DNA of 64,000 nt from Oegoconia quadripuncta. Its lineage: Eukaryota; Arthropoda; Insecta; Lepidoptera; Autostichidae. Location: contig OX438748.1 of the NCBI GenBank assembly GCA_949316235.1, positions 8,745,001-8,809,000 of the forward strand, read 5' to 3'. Of the stretch, positions 31,564-43,060 are shown in pieces. A model generated the notes under the pieces. The model was not told the DNA's origin. It made no database searches and saw nothing but the letters and a program-made list of their open reading frames with translations. A program made the translations under genes and the position numbers. The stretch's first letter is position 1, and the number at the start of each line of letters is the position of its first letter.

Positions 31564-31869
31564 GATTTCCTCAATTATGACTGAGAACCATCCCGTAAAC
31601 ACCAGCTTCTATAAAAAAAAACCATTTTCAAAGTAGCTTATCCATTTAGGGCTTTAATGCCATAAATATTATAACAACCTTCTTTGCATAGGGGGTTAAA
31701 AAATATTGTCTGTTTAAAAAATGTCTTAATTTACTTGCACTACGTGTATATTGGTACGCTTGTTTGTTTGTCTCTCGCTGGATATTTCTTCAGAATACGA
31801 GTAGGCCCTGGAACGGTCGAATATTGAAGAAATTTAGATACGTCATTTATCTCTTGTAAAAATAATGAT

Positions 31870-32060
31870 AAAAAAATGTTTAATGACATAGGTATACGCC
31901 CGCCAATCGGTACTGGGCCAGCCAAAAGGATTGTCGTACTCATCGAGAGAGAAGGCCCTTGCTCAGCAACGGGACGTTTATAGGCTTTTGTTTTAATCAC
32001 GTGTTAGCACTTGACCTCAATTACACCTGATGTTAAGTGAAGATAAGAAGGTAGGAGCGG
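31870..32060. repeat. LINE tail piece and SINE-C 3' relic
   Basis: 31894-31925 reads CGCCAATCGGTACTGGGCCA (RTE-type tail, +). 31997-32045 reads ACTTGACCTCAATTACACCT, GATGTTAAGTGAAGATAAG (SINE-C 3' end, -). Both are relics. Confidence 0.5.
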
Positions 32061-32754
32061 ATTTAATGAATATGAGCCTTTAATTCAATTAAACTTATGC
32101 TAATAAATATATATAACTTTGTGATTTGTACTATTGGATTTCGGTCGCAATTTACATCAACGAGCTATGAACTTCACTGCTGGACGTCGGGTCACAAAAT
32201 GCACCGCTTTTCATGGGAATTTATTCTACTCGCTAAGTTTAGTAGGTTGACGATTGCAGATTTAGGCAACTTACACCTGACATTCTGCTACTCATTCGTA
32301 TGCTGATGTTCTTAGGACGAATATCTACTATACGCACCGCACACCATCTTGAAGGGACGACTACATTTTATGCTAATTCAATACAATTCCAGCACTAAAA
32401 TTTCTTTCTTGTATAATCCACAAGGCAATAAAAGTTTGAAATAAAACCTAGCAACTACAAGATCCAAGATTTCTCAGTGAAATCCAAACCTTCGTTAAAC
32501 GCAATCCAAGAGTTTAAAAGTCCAGATCTTTTTTCTGTTCTTAACTTTAATGACTGGGTTTTAGCAAAGTTCCAACAGGATCTCACGTTCTTAGCGAAGA
32601 TAAACAGTTTGTTATTGACGAGAAATGTTTGTGTAATTAATATGCGCGAAATTAATATCTCAGGTGTCTTGCTCGCCTCAAAGTTTGCCAATAATTTTGA
32701 TTTATTAAAGCACCGCAGCTTGTATTCTAGGTACTTACAGTGTTCGTATATTAA
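32061..32754. other. No gene seen
   Basis: Sense and antisense frames of 78-93 codons overlap at 32455-32758 with no domain. Not supported as coding. Confidence 0.4.
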
Positions 32755-32850
32755 ATAAATTGTACATAGTTCCTTGTACAGCTGGATGGAACCACATTAA
32801 AAGGAGATTTAATGTCATATGGCGTGTCATGGAGATTTAAGTCGCTGCCG
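32755..32850 (+). repeat. Short repeat, copy 1 of a nearby pair
   Basis: ACATAGTTCCTTGTACAGCT, GGAGATTTAATGTCATATGG, CGTGTCATGGAGATTTAA. A second copy in the same orientation is at 33445-33540. Confidence 0.65.
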
Positions 32851-33109
32851 GTGTCGACCTCGGTCTAGCCGGTTTTCGCACGGGCAACTGTTCTGTCTAT
32901 TGCTTTACGTTAGCAACGTTTGACATCTTACTATGTTAGCTTTCGAAAGAAAACCATCAAAATATTGTTTATAAAGAAGTTATAGAAATAATTTCTTTAA
33001 CGTTGTCTAAAGATTTCAGCTTTTTATTTATTTAACTCAGAAGATACGTTACCACTTTTTAAAATATTTCGTATTAATCATTTCTATCCATAGTAATGGT
33101 CTACCCGGA

Positions 33110-33200
33110 AGAAGTCGCGGGCAAGAGTTATCTAATTGATTGATTGAGCAACAAACAAACAAAGAAACATCCAAACTTTTATAATATTTATAACATATAT
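33110..33200 (+). repeat. Repeat G relic
   Basis: GAAGTCGCGGGCAAGAG, CAACAAACAAACAAAG, AACTTTTATAATATTTATA. Confidence 0.4.
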
Positions 33201-33256
33201 AACATTGTTAAAATATAAAATAAGTTAGTCTAACTAATTCCACTTCTAACTTCTAA

Positions 33257-33437
33257 ATACGAAAGTTTGGATGTTTGTTTGTTTGTTGCAAATCAACGGA
33301 TTTGGATGCAATTTAGTATCTATATACATAGGATATTTTTATCCCAATAAAGTGAGTAGCTCCCGCGGGATAATCAAATTAAACATCCGCGATAAAGTTA
33401 CTCCACGCAGGCAAAACAGCGGGCGGAAAGCTAGTAT
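33257..33437 (-). repeat. Repeat G, full length
   Basis: GAAAGTTTGGATGTTTGTTT, GGATTTGGATGCAATTTAGT, AGCTCCCGCGGGATAATCAA, GATAAAGTTACTCCACGCAG, GGGCGGAAAGCTAGTA. Best complete reversed copy. Confidence 0.75.
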
Positions 33438-33444
33438 TAAATCA

Positions 33445-33540
33445 ACTTTAAATAGTTCCCTGTACGGTTCGAGACGGAACAACATTAAAGGAGGTTTAAT
33501 GTCACATGGCGTGTCTAGGAGATTTAAATATATTTTGTGA
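33445..33540 (+). repeat. Short repeat, copy 2 of a nearby pair
   Basis: AATAGTTCCCTGTACGGTTC, GGAGGTTTAATGTCACATGG, CGTGTCTAGGAGATTTAA. About 690 bp from copy 1. Confidence 0.65.
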
Positions 33541-35603
33541 AATTCACCTTCGTCATTATAAATAGTAAATTTTTGTCAGTGTAGCTGGGCTAAATGATAA
33601 CGGAGATAAAATTCCTGGTTCAAACACAATATACATACGCGTAAGGGAATTGGACCACCCTATGTTTATAGTCAACGTATAGGTGGGTAGAAATGCAAAC
33701 TTATTGATATTAGCTAAGGTATACAATCTTGGGTTCTCTAAGTTTATAAGGTCAATGGGTATTTATAATGAATGCTTAACCCTCGGCTATCCTCACTTTC
33801 CACCATGACATTGCGGTCAAACGCGTCACCAGTCCTACATAAGAAAAAAGGATTCTGGAAAAATGTATTATGTAGCTAACATAACTGTAAAAAAAAAAAC
33901 CAGCCGAATTGAGAGGCTCCTCCTGTTCGAAGTCGGTTAATAATACCAATAAATAGTAAGAAAAAAGACAGGAAAATTGGAATATTACAATAAAAGGACA
34001 CTGGGCAGTACAAATAATATTGTTAGAAGCTAAGATATATAAAGATGTAAAAAATACATAAATAGATGTCAAGAGGCACAAAAGATGTTATTAAATTGGG
34101 AATAACACAAGCTTATAAAAATTGCTTGATAACTAATTATTATATTATTATTATTATTCGTGTTGTGGCGTTCATAATAAACTATTTTTATTCTTATTCT
34201 TATTCTTATATTTATTTGTAATTACTCGCTTAGTTCTGTAGATTATTTGTGCATATTCAAGTCTATATTATATCGTATATTCATTGTAAGTATATCTACG
34301 CCTGCTTTTAATAAAAATATACCTCATTAGGATAAGTTCGACCTTTGTACCTACTTGTGCATTCCTATTTATGGTTTCATTTTCTTGTGCAATATAATAA
34401 AATAGATACAAACAAACATTAATTTTGGAATAATTGTCTACCTATAAGATGACAATGTTTACGTCTATGAAGAATAAGATTCAACTCGAAGTTTGCGTGT
34501 GAATTTTTACAAAGTCGGCAATCGTTTTAACTCCCACCCCGCTTTTACTACTTTAAAGTAACTTATCAACAGTTCCTGCAACGCTTTCTGACAGTTTTCA
34601 TTGCAGTTTCGGAAAAGGCTTTTATTTCTTGTTTATGACAACTAAGTTTTAGATGTCCCCTTACTTAGCATACATTTTTAGCAGTGCTGTTTGTATGGTG
34701 ATCATTGGTAGAATTGACGACATGCGTCATAATAAAAGTTGCTTTCTTTCTCATGATGTTTAGTTCAAGTTATAATACATTGAATAGATGCATTAACAAA
34801 GAATTATTATAATTATACATGACGAAAGTCCTTTCTTACATTAGTGTTGCAAACGAGCAACAAAATTTCCTTGTATCGACAAAGTGGCCGGCCAGAATTC
34901 CCATTTTCTCGATAACGATCTGTCCCACCTCGTGGCCATTAGGGGTCAGGCGATGGTCAGATAGGGGGCAATTTATGCAGTGCACACTCAAGAGCCCCGC
35001 GGTTTCGCTGTATTTACTTCTTTTTATGAGGCGAGATTCGTATCTGTTCCGTGCGAAATGTTTCGTTGCGGCTCGCGACCCTTTTTGTGGTTTTCAATGT
35101 GGCTATTGTGTGGAGCCGCGTCTTTAGGGGTCGGGAATTTGTATTCGCGTATTAGCTGTCGGTTCTGTGTGAGTGTGGAACACTCAAACTTCGATTAGTA
35201 GGTTGAAACGTGACACGAATACGACGCTTTGTCTCGACTTTAACGCAAAAGACGGGTATTATAAGGTTGAAGCTTCAGTCTGTGTATCTGTTTGTCTGTA
35301 TGCAGCAATGTAGCGCTAAAACGGCTGATTTTTTTGATATGGTTCTTAGCTATATTTGTTGGAAATCGGTTAACCCGGTTTTTTCGGTTATAAAATGGTT
35401 CGTTTATTTGCATGGTTTATTTCATAGCCTTTCGGGGGTTTTCTAAATATTCAAATTGTAATTATATCTTAACACAGTTGCTTTCTGTACCTGAATGATA
35501 TTATTATGTTTATAGTTCCTCGATAGTTTTTAAATTTATGCCATAGATAATTCCGTTGCGAAATCATACACATATTTTCATGAGGGTTAGTGAATAGTAG
35601 AAT
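33541..35603. other. No gene; simple repeats and GC-richer patch
   Basis: 33900-33950 holds an AGCCGAATTGAGAGGCTCC relic. 34139-34220 holds ATT and ATTCTT simple repeats. 34880-35180 is GC-richer and contains a 102-codon frame without any domain. 35260-35400 (GTGTATCTGTTTGTCTG, AAAACGGCTGATTTTTTT) looks repeat-derived. Confidence 0.4.
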
Positions 35604-35765
35604 GACGGGCGACTGGTGTAGTGGGTACCGACTCTGCCTTAGAAACCAATGGTTGTGGGTTCCAATCTCACTGGAGTTAAATGTTTGTGTGATGAATACC
35701 TACGAACGTTTATTTCCGAGACATGAATGTTTATCTAAATCTTTATACGTTATTTAAGTATACAT
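35604..35765 (+). repeat. SINE-B, diverged
   Basis: GACTGGTGTAGTGGGTACCG, CCAATGGTTGTGGGTTCCAA, GTTTGTGTGATGAATACC, GACATGAATGTTTATCTAAA. The B box carries changes (GGTTCCAATC), so it is likely inactive. Confidence 0.75.
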
Positions 35766-36599
35766 ATATTATATTCGTCATTGCTTAGATTGGAATTTTA
35801 TAATTGATGTGCAACTCGAAATATTTGTCACTTGTTATAATTGCAGCATTAGGGGTGTAGTCGTATTTTCTATACATCTCAATCTTGTTTTGTAACTGTT
35901 TTTGTCTCCTTTGGCCTAAGAAACCGATAGTATTTGCTTCTTTTTGCAATCAAGCTAGAAATTGTGACATCTTAATTTAATTTCGTGACCGCTGTCGTCG
36001 CCTCTGGTCTAGCTATAAAACAAGTATTGCTACTTATTGCTATTGCTACTAAGTTAGATATTTATCACTTTTTGTAAGCCCTATTATCCTCTTTGGAAAG
36101 TAGCTACGAAACGACTAATATTTGTTGCAGTTTATAACCAAGCTACGAATAATGACATATCTATTCCATTTTGTAACTGCTGTCCCCTATGGTAACCGAC
36201 AGTTGCATGTCCGCCATTACAGCTTTTAATAATTTCCTCTTTCCTTCCGTAGGACGTATCTTTAGACCTAGAAATGTTAAATTGACACGTTTTTATATGT
36301 TTGCCGGGTAAATGGCAGACCAAAGTCCCCGATATTGCGTCATTATTGGAGCGTTCGATCCAGACGGCGCTAATAAAAAGCGAATATTTCAAATTTCACG
36401 TATCGCCGGACCAACATTACCATAAACAATTTGCGATCCGGCTGCCGGTTCGGTGAGTCGCTCATTTCGAATTCATGTGATAAATGTTACAATGAATCAC
36501 GTTATGTTTTAATGTTTCAAAACTTAACACGTTCACAATCAATACAAAGATTTTCAGTGTTACTGTATGTTGCTAAGTTAGCTAAGTTTGAACGCCCAA
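35766..36599. other. No gene; single-copy-looking
   Basis: 36340-36470 is less AT-rich (GATCCAGACGGCGCTAATAA, TGCGATCCGGCTGCCGGTTC). No domain was found in the frames. Confidence 0.4.
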
Positions 36600-36728
36600 T
36601 CTACTGTTCCTTACGATCATGGTCGACTGGAAGAAATCCCGCTATGGGATAAGTCCGCCTTTGCGCATAGTTTTAAGTAAATTTGTTTTGTATTTATTTT
36701 CTTTAGAACAATAAAGGGATTACAAAAA
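36600..36728 (+). repeat. LINE 3' end
   Basis: ATGGTCGACTGGAAGAAATC, CCGCTATGGGATAAGTCCGC, CTTTGCGCATAG, then GAACAATAAAGGGATT and an A run. The layout matches 22910-23030. Confidence 0.6.
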
Positions 36729-36729
36729 A

Positions 36730-37022
36730 ACGAGGGTTTATTCCGTCTAGTGATGCCATCATTGGATAAATTAAGATTTGTTTTTAAATATAGAATATAC
36801 CTATCAAAAAACTTGAAAAGGCTAAACGCTATTATAAGTAATATTTAAATAGCTTTAACGGCTATTTTCCAGAATTCACGATTATAAAAAAAAATGCCCG
36901 CTTTTATCAATGACTTTAAATTCTCGAATATAACGGTTCATTCTCTGTTCAGGCGTTCAGTCTGTCGAATTGGTGAAATTCACTTCCTACTAATGTGCTA
37001 CGTCGTCGTCACGAGCAGTTGC
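36730..37022 (+). mobile_element. MITE-like family I
   Basis: GAGGGTTTATTCCGTCTAGT, CATCATTGGATAAATTAAGA matches 43625-43680, and the far end CAGTCTGTCGAATTGGTGAA, ATTCACTTCCTACTAATGTG matches 44225-44275 in reverse. The element may run 43625-44290 in the other copy with rearrangement. Confidence 0.45.
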
Positions 37023-37027
37023 CAATC

Positions 37028-37220
37028 TTTAAGTGTGCCCGCCCACGGCCGACTTTTTGTAGGACCCATAATCGGGCCGATTTTTTCCTCAATACTTTTA
37101 TAACCTATATTGTGACCGATTTTTTGTAGGACGTGAGCGTTGAAACTTTCCAAGCAGTACGTTCCATTTTCTCCTACAAAAAAGCGGTCACCGATAATCG
37201 GCCGTGGGCGGGCAGCCTAA
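37028..37220. mobile_element. MITE with GCCCGCCCACGGCCGA ends
   Basis: GTGCCCGCCCACGGCCGACT near 37037 and GGCCGTGGGCGGGCAGCC at 37200-37217 are inverted, and TTTTTGTAGGA / TCCTACAAAAAA mirror each other inside. About 190 bp, no coding. TAA/TTA-type flanks suggest a Harbinger-like origin, not proven. Confidence 0.7.
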
Positions 37221-37247
37221 ATCTTGTTTGAACGAAACTTTATTATA

Positions 37248-37521
37248 CAAGGTGTTACAAAAATACCCTCAAGGCTGAAAGGTGTTAAAGGATACCTTGC
37301 CAAGAGTCTATTGACAATATATGAGAAATATATTAAATATATTAATTATTTTTAATAAAAACTTAAAGGTTTGTTATAGTTTTCATTCAAATTATTTAAT
37401 TATTTTTTCAGTAAGTTATAATATTGTACTACCTACGATTTTGATATATTGTCAATAGACTCTTGACAAGGGATCATTTAACATCCGTTCAGCTTTATGG
37501 GTATTTTTAAAGTAAACCGTG
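37248..37521. mobile_element. 274-bp TA-flanked palindromic MITE
   Basis: Ends CAAGGTGTTAC and complement of CACGGTTTAC, with shared AGAGTCTATTGACAATATAT mirrored at about 37447-37466. TA on each side (37246-37247, 37522-37523) suits a Tc1/mariner-type non-autonomous element. Confidence 0.75.
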
Positions 37522-37769
37522 TATGGTGCTGCCGATAACCATTGTTTATTTATTATTATATTGTGATATTTATTTTTTCCAAAACAAATATATGTCAATA
37601 AATTTATTGTCAATTTTATTATCAATAAGTGTAATTACACTTAAATTATTTTTTACTTACGCATACGTTCGGTTGTAGGCTACGAGTAAGTCCGTTGATG
37701 TGTTAGAAATAATATGTATGTCGTAGGTAGATTATAAAGCTAACCATTCAATGGTATGCTTAGGCGGAT

Positions 37770-37855
37770 CGTTTTTATACACTGAAACGTACTGACCCAG
37801 AAACCCCATCTTATGGGGACTGGCTATCTTATCTCTGACAACCGGAACACAACAA
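37770..37855 (-). repeat. SINE-C internal fragment
   Basis: ACGTACTGACCCAGAAACCC, GGGACTGGCTATCTTATCTC, TGACAACCGGAACACAACAA. Confidence 0.65.
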
Positions 37856-38248
37856 TATTTCAAATGGTTTTAAAATAGGAGAAGCCCGAATATGTTCCTG
37901 TGGTTTTCAGACTACTTGTTTAATTAAAATTAGATAGGTAACAACACAATATGTTTTACTTTGAGAAGTGCGAGTATTTAAATCATAGATTTCCAATACT
38001 GTCTAGATAGTATTATTGATCGAGTATTAAGGCAAACCGAAATTTTGGGCTTAATTGGACGAAATGTTGAGGTACCTTCATGTACCGCAACTGGCTCAAA
38101 GCAGGATGTGTCAGCTTGCTTTGGATACTACAAAGGAGCCTTCTGGACATCGCAGTTTCAAATACCTTATGCAAGTAATGTCTGCTACACGTTACGATCC
38201 ATTCAGACATTCAAATTAAATGCTAGATTTAACAATCTATGTACTATG
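37856..38248. other. No gene recognised
   Basis: Opposed frames of 65-71 codons at 38013-38260 without known domain. Confidence 0.35.
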
Positions 38249-38630
38249 TATACCAGATGAGTTTTTTAGCGTAAGGAATAAATAGGGTACATATTAGGTA
38301 TTGGCATAGGTAGTTTACTTTTTTAAATCATGAGCGAATAAAACGTTGTTTCATTTGACGGTCGCGTTTGTAGCCTATTTCACATAATTACATTATAATT
38401 AAAAACAGAGAAAATATGAGTTCCAAGTAAATTACGCATGATACGAATCGCTCTACGTATTATCAATCAAAATCAAAAAATATCAATAAACAAATAAACC
38501 TCATTGATGTATGTGCGCTCACACAACCATACACAATATTTTTGTACGGTCGGGCAACGTCGCGATCGTACCCCGCTAGTCGCGTTATGGTTTTGAAAAA
38601 ATAAAAAAATTAAGCTACCCATACACATCA
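38249..38630 (+). repeat. MITE family F, diverged and cut by SINE-C
   Basis: Left arm TATACCAGATGAGTTTTTTA, GCGTAAGGAATAAATAGGGT. A right-arm relic, ATGGTTTTGAAAAAATAAAA with AGCTACCCATACACATCA, ends exactly where the poly-T tail of SINE-C begins. The outer right end is lost. Confidence 0.5.
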
Positions 38631-38930
38631 TTTTTTTTCGTACTTGACCTCAATCACACCTGATGTTAAGTGAAGATGGGGTCGAAGGTGGAAGCGTACT
38701 GACCCGGAAACCCCAACACATTTGGGGGACTAGCTATCTTATCTCTGACCACCGGAACACAACAATGCTATTAACATTCCTGCTTGGCGGCTGATTTATA
38801 TAAGATGGTGATAGCTAGCCAGGCGGACATTTTTTTAAATGCCCTACCACCAACCAAACAGAGTACTTAAACACGTACCCCGCTGGGATCGAATCCGCGA
38901 CCTCCGAATCATAAACCCAATGCGGTTTAC
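38631..38930 (-). repeat. SINE-C, head truncated
   Basis: T run at 38631-38638, ACTTGACCTCAATCACACCT, CCCAACACATTTGGGGGACT, GGCGGACATTTTTTTAAATG, GGGATCGAATCCGCGACCTC. The last head bases are replaced at AATGCGGTTTAC. Confidence 0.88.
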
Positions 38931-40302
38931 TACATACATTTACTATATTTACTACAGCACATTAGATACAAAATATTTAAGGAAGTTTGAAAAAATATAT
39001 TCATATTCAGCTTTACATGTTCCCCGCACTGTTTAGCTTGCCCTACTAAGTCCACTTTTTAGCTTATTTGCTCCAGTTAGCGTAATTACGTTACAGTCTC
39101 TCATGTAAAACTTAAATGGGCTTGGCAGGTTAACATTATTAGCCAACGTAATTTAAAAATACATTTTGCAAAGCCAACTGATTCTCATTGTGGAGACAAC
39201 CAAAGAGACGTCATTAATTATACGCTATCTTTCTGAAGATTAAAGATAAATCCTTTCATTACCATTGGTTATCTAATACAAAAAGGTAACAGTAATACCG
39301 ATAGTAGCTTTAGTAATAAGACATTTCTGGAATTTATTAACAGAATTTATTTTCATTAACTGAAGTCTTAGGTCCTTACCTATGAAATTGGCGTTTTGTA
39401 TGAAGAATTTCATTAAGACTGTTTTCTCCATACAAATATTTTTGATTTTTTTTTGGGAACGGCAAATCCAAATTTTGCTAAACTTTGTGTGTATTATCGG
39501 ATAACATTAAGTTAAGTATAGGCATTCTTAATTTTTAAAAGTAACCGCTTTATAAAAGCTTCAGCGAATCTAAGAAATGATTATGGGAAGCACATGAATA
39601 GAGCTCTGTTCAAATTTTTTTTTATTATGTGATTTAGCCCAGAAATTAAAAAATATTTCATGTGAAACCTTGAAATAATATTCCATTTTCCAAATAAAAA
39701 ACAAATTTGGATATAGCTTTGAAAATCGCAGGAATTGGTACATATGATTAACGAAGAAAAAAACTCCAATTTCATAGGTAAAGACCCAATACTTACTGGC
39801 TTTCTGAAACGTGTTTAGGTACATTTGAACCAGCACCTAACCCGAGAGTTAAAACACGTTTATATATATTTTTGTGTGTGGTTTTAAATAAACTAGTCGT
39901 AAAATAGCGGAATGAAGTACCTAACTTGCCGTTTAAGTGTTGTTGCAAGTGGTACTTAACTGTTATTGTAAGGCCAATTATTATGATATTGCAATAAAAG
40001 TCAGCTTTTCCAATGGTACTTAATTAAATTTTATGCAAAATTGTAAGAAAGCATATTTACGTAAGTCTATAAAGTCAGTTGAAATCAGTTTTGGAATATT
40101 TAGAATACCAGTCTAATATAATATAATATTCCATTGGAATCGCGATATTCATTTGTAATATTTAAAAACTTAAAAGTTTGTGTGAATCGCCTTATTAGTG
40201 TAAAACATCCCTGCATTACCTAATTATGGTGCTAACTACCTACTTACTCCGTTTAAATCGGATACTAAATTCTAAATCACACTATATTCTTGCAGAATTT
40301 AT
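38931..40302. other. Single-copy-looking DNA, no gene
   Basis: Minus frames at 39570-39836 overlap each other and are rich in Phe/Ile/Lys from AT bias. Nothing supported. Confidence 0.45.
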
Positions 40303-40571
40303 CAATAATAAATAAGTATCCTTAGACATACACACAGCGCCACCTAGTTCCACAGTAAGCAACTATAGGCTTGTGTTATGGATACCAGTTGGTTGATAAA
40401 TTACACAAATACATTTTTTTAGTAAATAAATACATATATAAATGAAAAACATCCATAACTCGGGAACACATGTCTGTATTCATGATACAAACATATGCCC
40501 TAGCGGGATTCGAACCCGCGACCTTTTGGTATAGCAGCAGAGTTTCTAACCACTACACCAAACAGGTCGTC
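40303..40571 (-). repeat. SINE-A, near full length
   Basis: Head GACGACCTGTTTGGTGTAGT, B box GGTTCGAATCCC, body and GCGCTGTGTGTATG end on the minus strand; tail seen as CAATAATAAATAAG. Confidence 0.9.
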
Positions 40572-41019
40572 ATTTATTACAGTGAACAACTATGAAGATA
40601 CTCTTAAGATTAGTAAAACTTATTAGTATAATGGAAGAGACAATCCACGTACAACAAGTGTGCTCACTTGTTGAATACCCACAGCCTACACAAAAAACTA
40701 TGTTTATTGATGTCGTTGGCCACTACAGTGGGCCTCCGTCCTCGGCGACTTGAGTAATCGTGTCAGATCACAGCAAGTGTCCCTCGTAACGGGCGGCACA
40801 CTCAATTACACTGCTAATGCAGCCATTCGTATAATAGTCAAAACCACTCAGACCGGCTCCCGTTTTAACATAATATTTGACAGGCTTTCTAGAGTTTCTA
40901 TTAAGTGCGTTGCAAGAATTTACATTGTTTTTTAAACGATTCTCAGAAAGGACTTTGTGTCGCCTGGAAAAGATCCCTTACGGTACCTACGCTTTATGTG
41001 AATGGTTACTTTGTTTTTT
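40572..41019. other. No gene seen
   Basis: Two 60-codon frames lack domains. GTGGGCCTCCGTCCTCGGCG (40729-40748) is a GC-rich patch of unknown meaning. Confidence 0.4.
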
Positions 41020-41254
41020 TATGCATAACGGGTTAGCACTTGACCTCAATCACACTTGAAGTTAAGTGAAGATGAGGCCGATGGGGGAAGCGTACTGACC
41101 AGGAAACCTCATCTTATTTGGGTGACTGGCTATCTTACCTCTGACAATATAGGAACATAACAACGGTATTAACATTGCTTTTTAGCGGCAGACTTATAAG
41201 ATGGTGGTAGCTAGGGAGGAGGACAATTAAAATGCCTTACCACCAATCAATCAA
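41020..41254 (-). repeat. SINE-C, headless
   Basis: TATGCATAACGGGTTAGCAC, TTGACCTCAATCACACTTGA, GACTGGCTATCTTACCTCTG, AAAATGCCTTACCACCAAT. It stops at CCACCAATCAATCAAT and SINE-D starts at once. Confidence 0.8.
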
Positions 41255-41255
41255 T

Positions 41256-41535
41256 AGCGTCGATGGCTTAGCGGTTAAGACATGGTCTCCCAATTTGGGA
41301 GATCTGGGTTCGATTCCCAGGCAGGCCATGTACCAATGAGTTTTTAAATTAAAAAAACAATTTATCCCACTGCTCTTAAACGATGTAGGAAAACATCGTG
41401 AGGAAACCTGCATGCCTGAGAAATAAAAATTCTAAGGCATCTGAAATCCCCAAGGCTCAAAATCACCCAAAGGGCATCGGAGAGAGCTATGCTGGGTGTG
41501 TAGAACCAAAGTGACCGATATAATATGGTACTGGG
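41256..41535 (+). repeat. SINE-D, tRNA head with LINE-like body
   Basis: AGCGTCGATGGCTTAGCGGT, TAAGACATGGTCTCCCAATT, B box GGTTCGATTCCC, then GTGAGGAAACCTGCATGCCT. The head resembles a leucine- or serine-type tRNA with the anticodon stem CTCCCAATTTGGGAG. Reverse copy at 44457-44757. Confidence 0.75.
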
Positions 41536-41594
41536 CAAGTGTGACCGTTTCAGTACCTACTTATTGTTCCACGTTAGATATTGATATTAATGTA

Positions 41595-41787
41595 CAGTCG
41601 GTTCCATAAATAACCATACAGGGCAATTATAAATGGCTATTTAAGGTGTACCACTCGAAGTCTCTAAAATATACTATAGAAAAGAAGGTAATATTAGATA
41701 ACCGCGGTTTATATATTGCTTGAATAGGAACCACGTTATAATTAATCATGTAAATAAGCCCTGTGTAAATAACTATGACGCCGACTG
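41595..41787. mobile_element. 193-bp TA-flanked MITE
   Basis: CAGTCGGTTCCATAAATAAC and its counterpart TATGACGCCGACTG, with ACAGGGC / GCCCTGTGT mirrored inside. TA duplications at 41593-41594 and 41788-41789. A decayed relative is at 61252-61400. Confidence 0.75.
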
Positions 41788-41959
41788 TACCTCTCGTCAG
41801 TAAATATGCAAACACTCATCTCAGTTAATTGCTGTAATGTTAGTTCGTCAAACTTGTAATCGCTGCTCAGAATTACCTCAAGTTAAACAAATATGCTAAT
41901 AGATGTGCATTTGTTAGTCACGGCTATGTACATACTTAAAGTCGGTAATTTGGGCACAT

Positions 41960-42280
41960 ACCACACACACCTTACTCTAATCCAAAATAAGAAACATTTT
42001 TAATATAATATATACATTTTACATATACACACATACACACACCACTGACACACACTATACACACATACACAAACTCATACACGATTATGTAAAATGTAAT
42101 CTTAGGTTAATTTTATAAGACATTTTGTTTTGTAAAAACAAAAAACCTTTGCTAACCTATGATATGGAAGAGTGGTTCCTCCAACTACAGGCTTTTCTAA
42201 GCTTAAAAGGAGGATCCTACAACTTGTATTGCCAATATGTAGTATAGGAAATAAAGATTTTTGATTGATTTTTGATTTGT
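41960..42280 (+). repeat. LINE 3' UTR with CA-rich patch
   Basis: ACACA-rich sequence at 42018-42080, GGAAGAGTGGTTCCTCCAAC, GGAAATAAAGATTTTTGATT and a TTGATTTTTGATTTG tail near 42260. Confidence 0.5.
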
Positions 42281-42364
42281 TACAAAAAAAATTTAAGTTC
42301 TCAAACCATTGACAAAATAAACTGAATAACTATAAATTATCTAAATCAAGATTAGCGCTGCAGG

Positions 42365-42540
42365 AGCACCCCCTGTCACATGTGCATTTCTGTATATTTC
42401 ATAAGGTGATCCGTGGATGTTGTTTCAATCATTAAACTTTTTATGTTTACAACACCCAAACACCATTATTTGGGATATCTCCGACCACCCCATTTGGGAT
42501 AAAGGCCGTGACGTTATGTATGTTCCTATACTTATGGTAC
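42365..42540 (+). repeat. Repeat R, 3' part
   Basis: CCCCCTGTCACATGTGCATT, AAGGTGATCCGTGGATGTTG, ACCCCATTTGGGATAAAGGC, CGTGACGTTATGTATG. Confidence 0.65.
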
Positions 42541-42739
42541 CACAATTTTCTTTATTTCTAAATATATTGACTAACTAAATAAATAAAAATATTTATGTTT
42601 AAAAATTTGTCTCACGTTTTCCACGACCGGAAGGGTCCGTAATACATATAAACTGTTTAGTATTAGGTTACCTATATTACCTACTATTTGATAACAGCTG
42701 GCACGTTCCGTTGTCAAATTGTATGCAGGGTATATATAA

Positions 42740-42838
42740 ACAGGTTGATTAATCAGTACGCTTCCACCATCCACCTCATCTTCACTTAACATCAGGTGTG
42801 ATTGAGGTAATGTACCAACCCGTTTTGCATAAAAAAAT
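42740..42838 (+). repeat. SINE-C 3' end
   Basis: AGTACGCTTCCACCATCCAC, TCACTTAACATCAGGTGTGA, ACCAACCCGTTTTGCATAAA, A-rich tail to 42855. 5' truncated. Confidence 0.75.
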
Positions 42839-42849
42839 AAATTAAAAAA

Positions 42850-43060
42850 AAGTATTTAAAATCCAAAAAACCCGTTAGCATATTTTGTATTTAGCCGGCG
42901 CCTTGTTGGATTTTTTACCATAAAATATGTCATAGTGCTGGGGACACCTTACCCTTCAAAATCAGTCAAGCCGTTTAGGCTACAGCAGGTAACATAAAAA
43001 TCTACATACACTTGAAAAACATTATTCTTTTTCCTGGGGCAGTCGGTTAAAAACACACCA
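42850..43060 (-). repeat. Repeat E copy
   Basis: CAAAAAACCCGTTAGCATAT, GCGCCTTGTTGGATTTTTTA, CAGTCAAGCCGTTTAGGCTA, TTTTTCCTGGGGCAGTCGG. Confidence 0.6.

Noticed and set aside
33776..34081. 101-codon minus-strand hydrophobic frame
   Set aside because: Phe/Tyr/Leu-rich composition explained by A/T bias and a repeat relic at 33900; no domain.
34819..35127. 102-codon plus-strand frame in a GC-richer patch
   Set aside because: No recognisable domain or start context; overlapping frame of similar length; left as unexplained.
37028..37220. piggyBac-type MITE because of TTAA at the left
   Set aside because: The right side shows CCTAA rather than TTAA; TAA/TTA Harbinger-like flanks fit at least as well.
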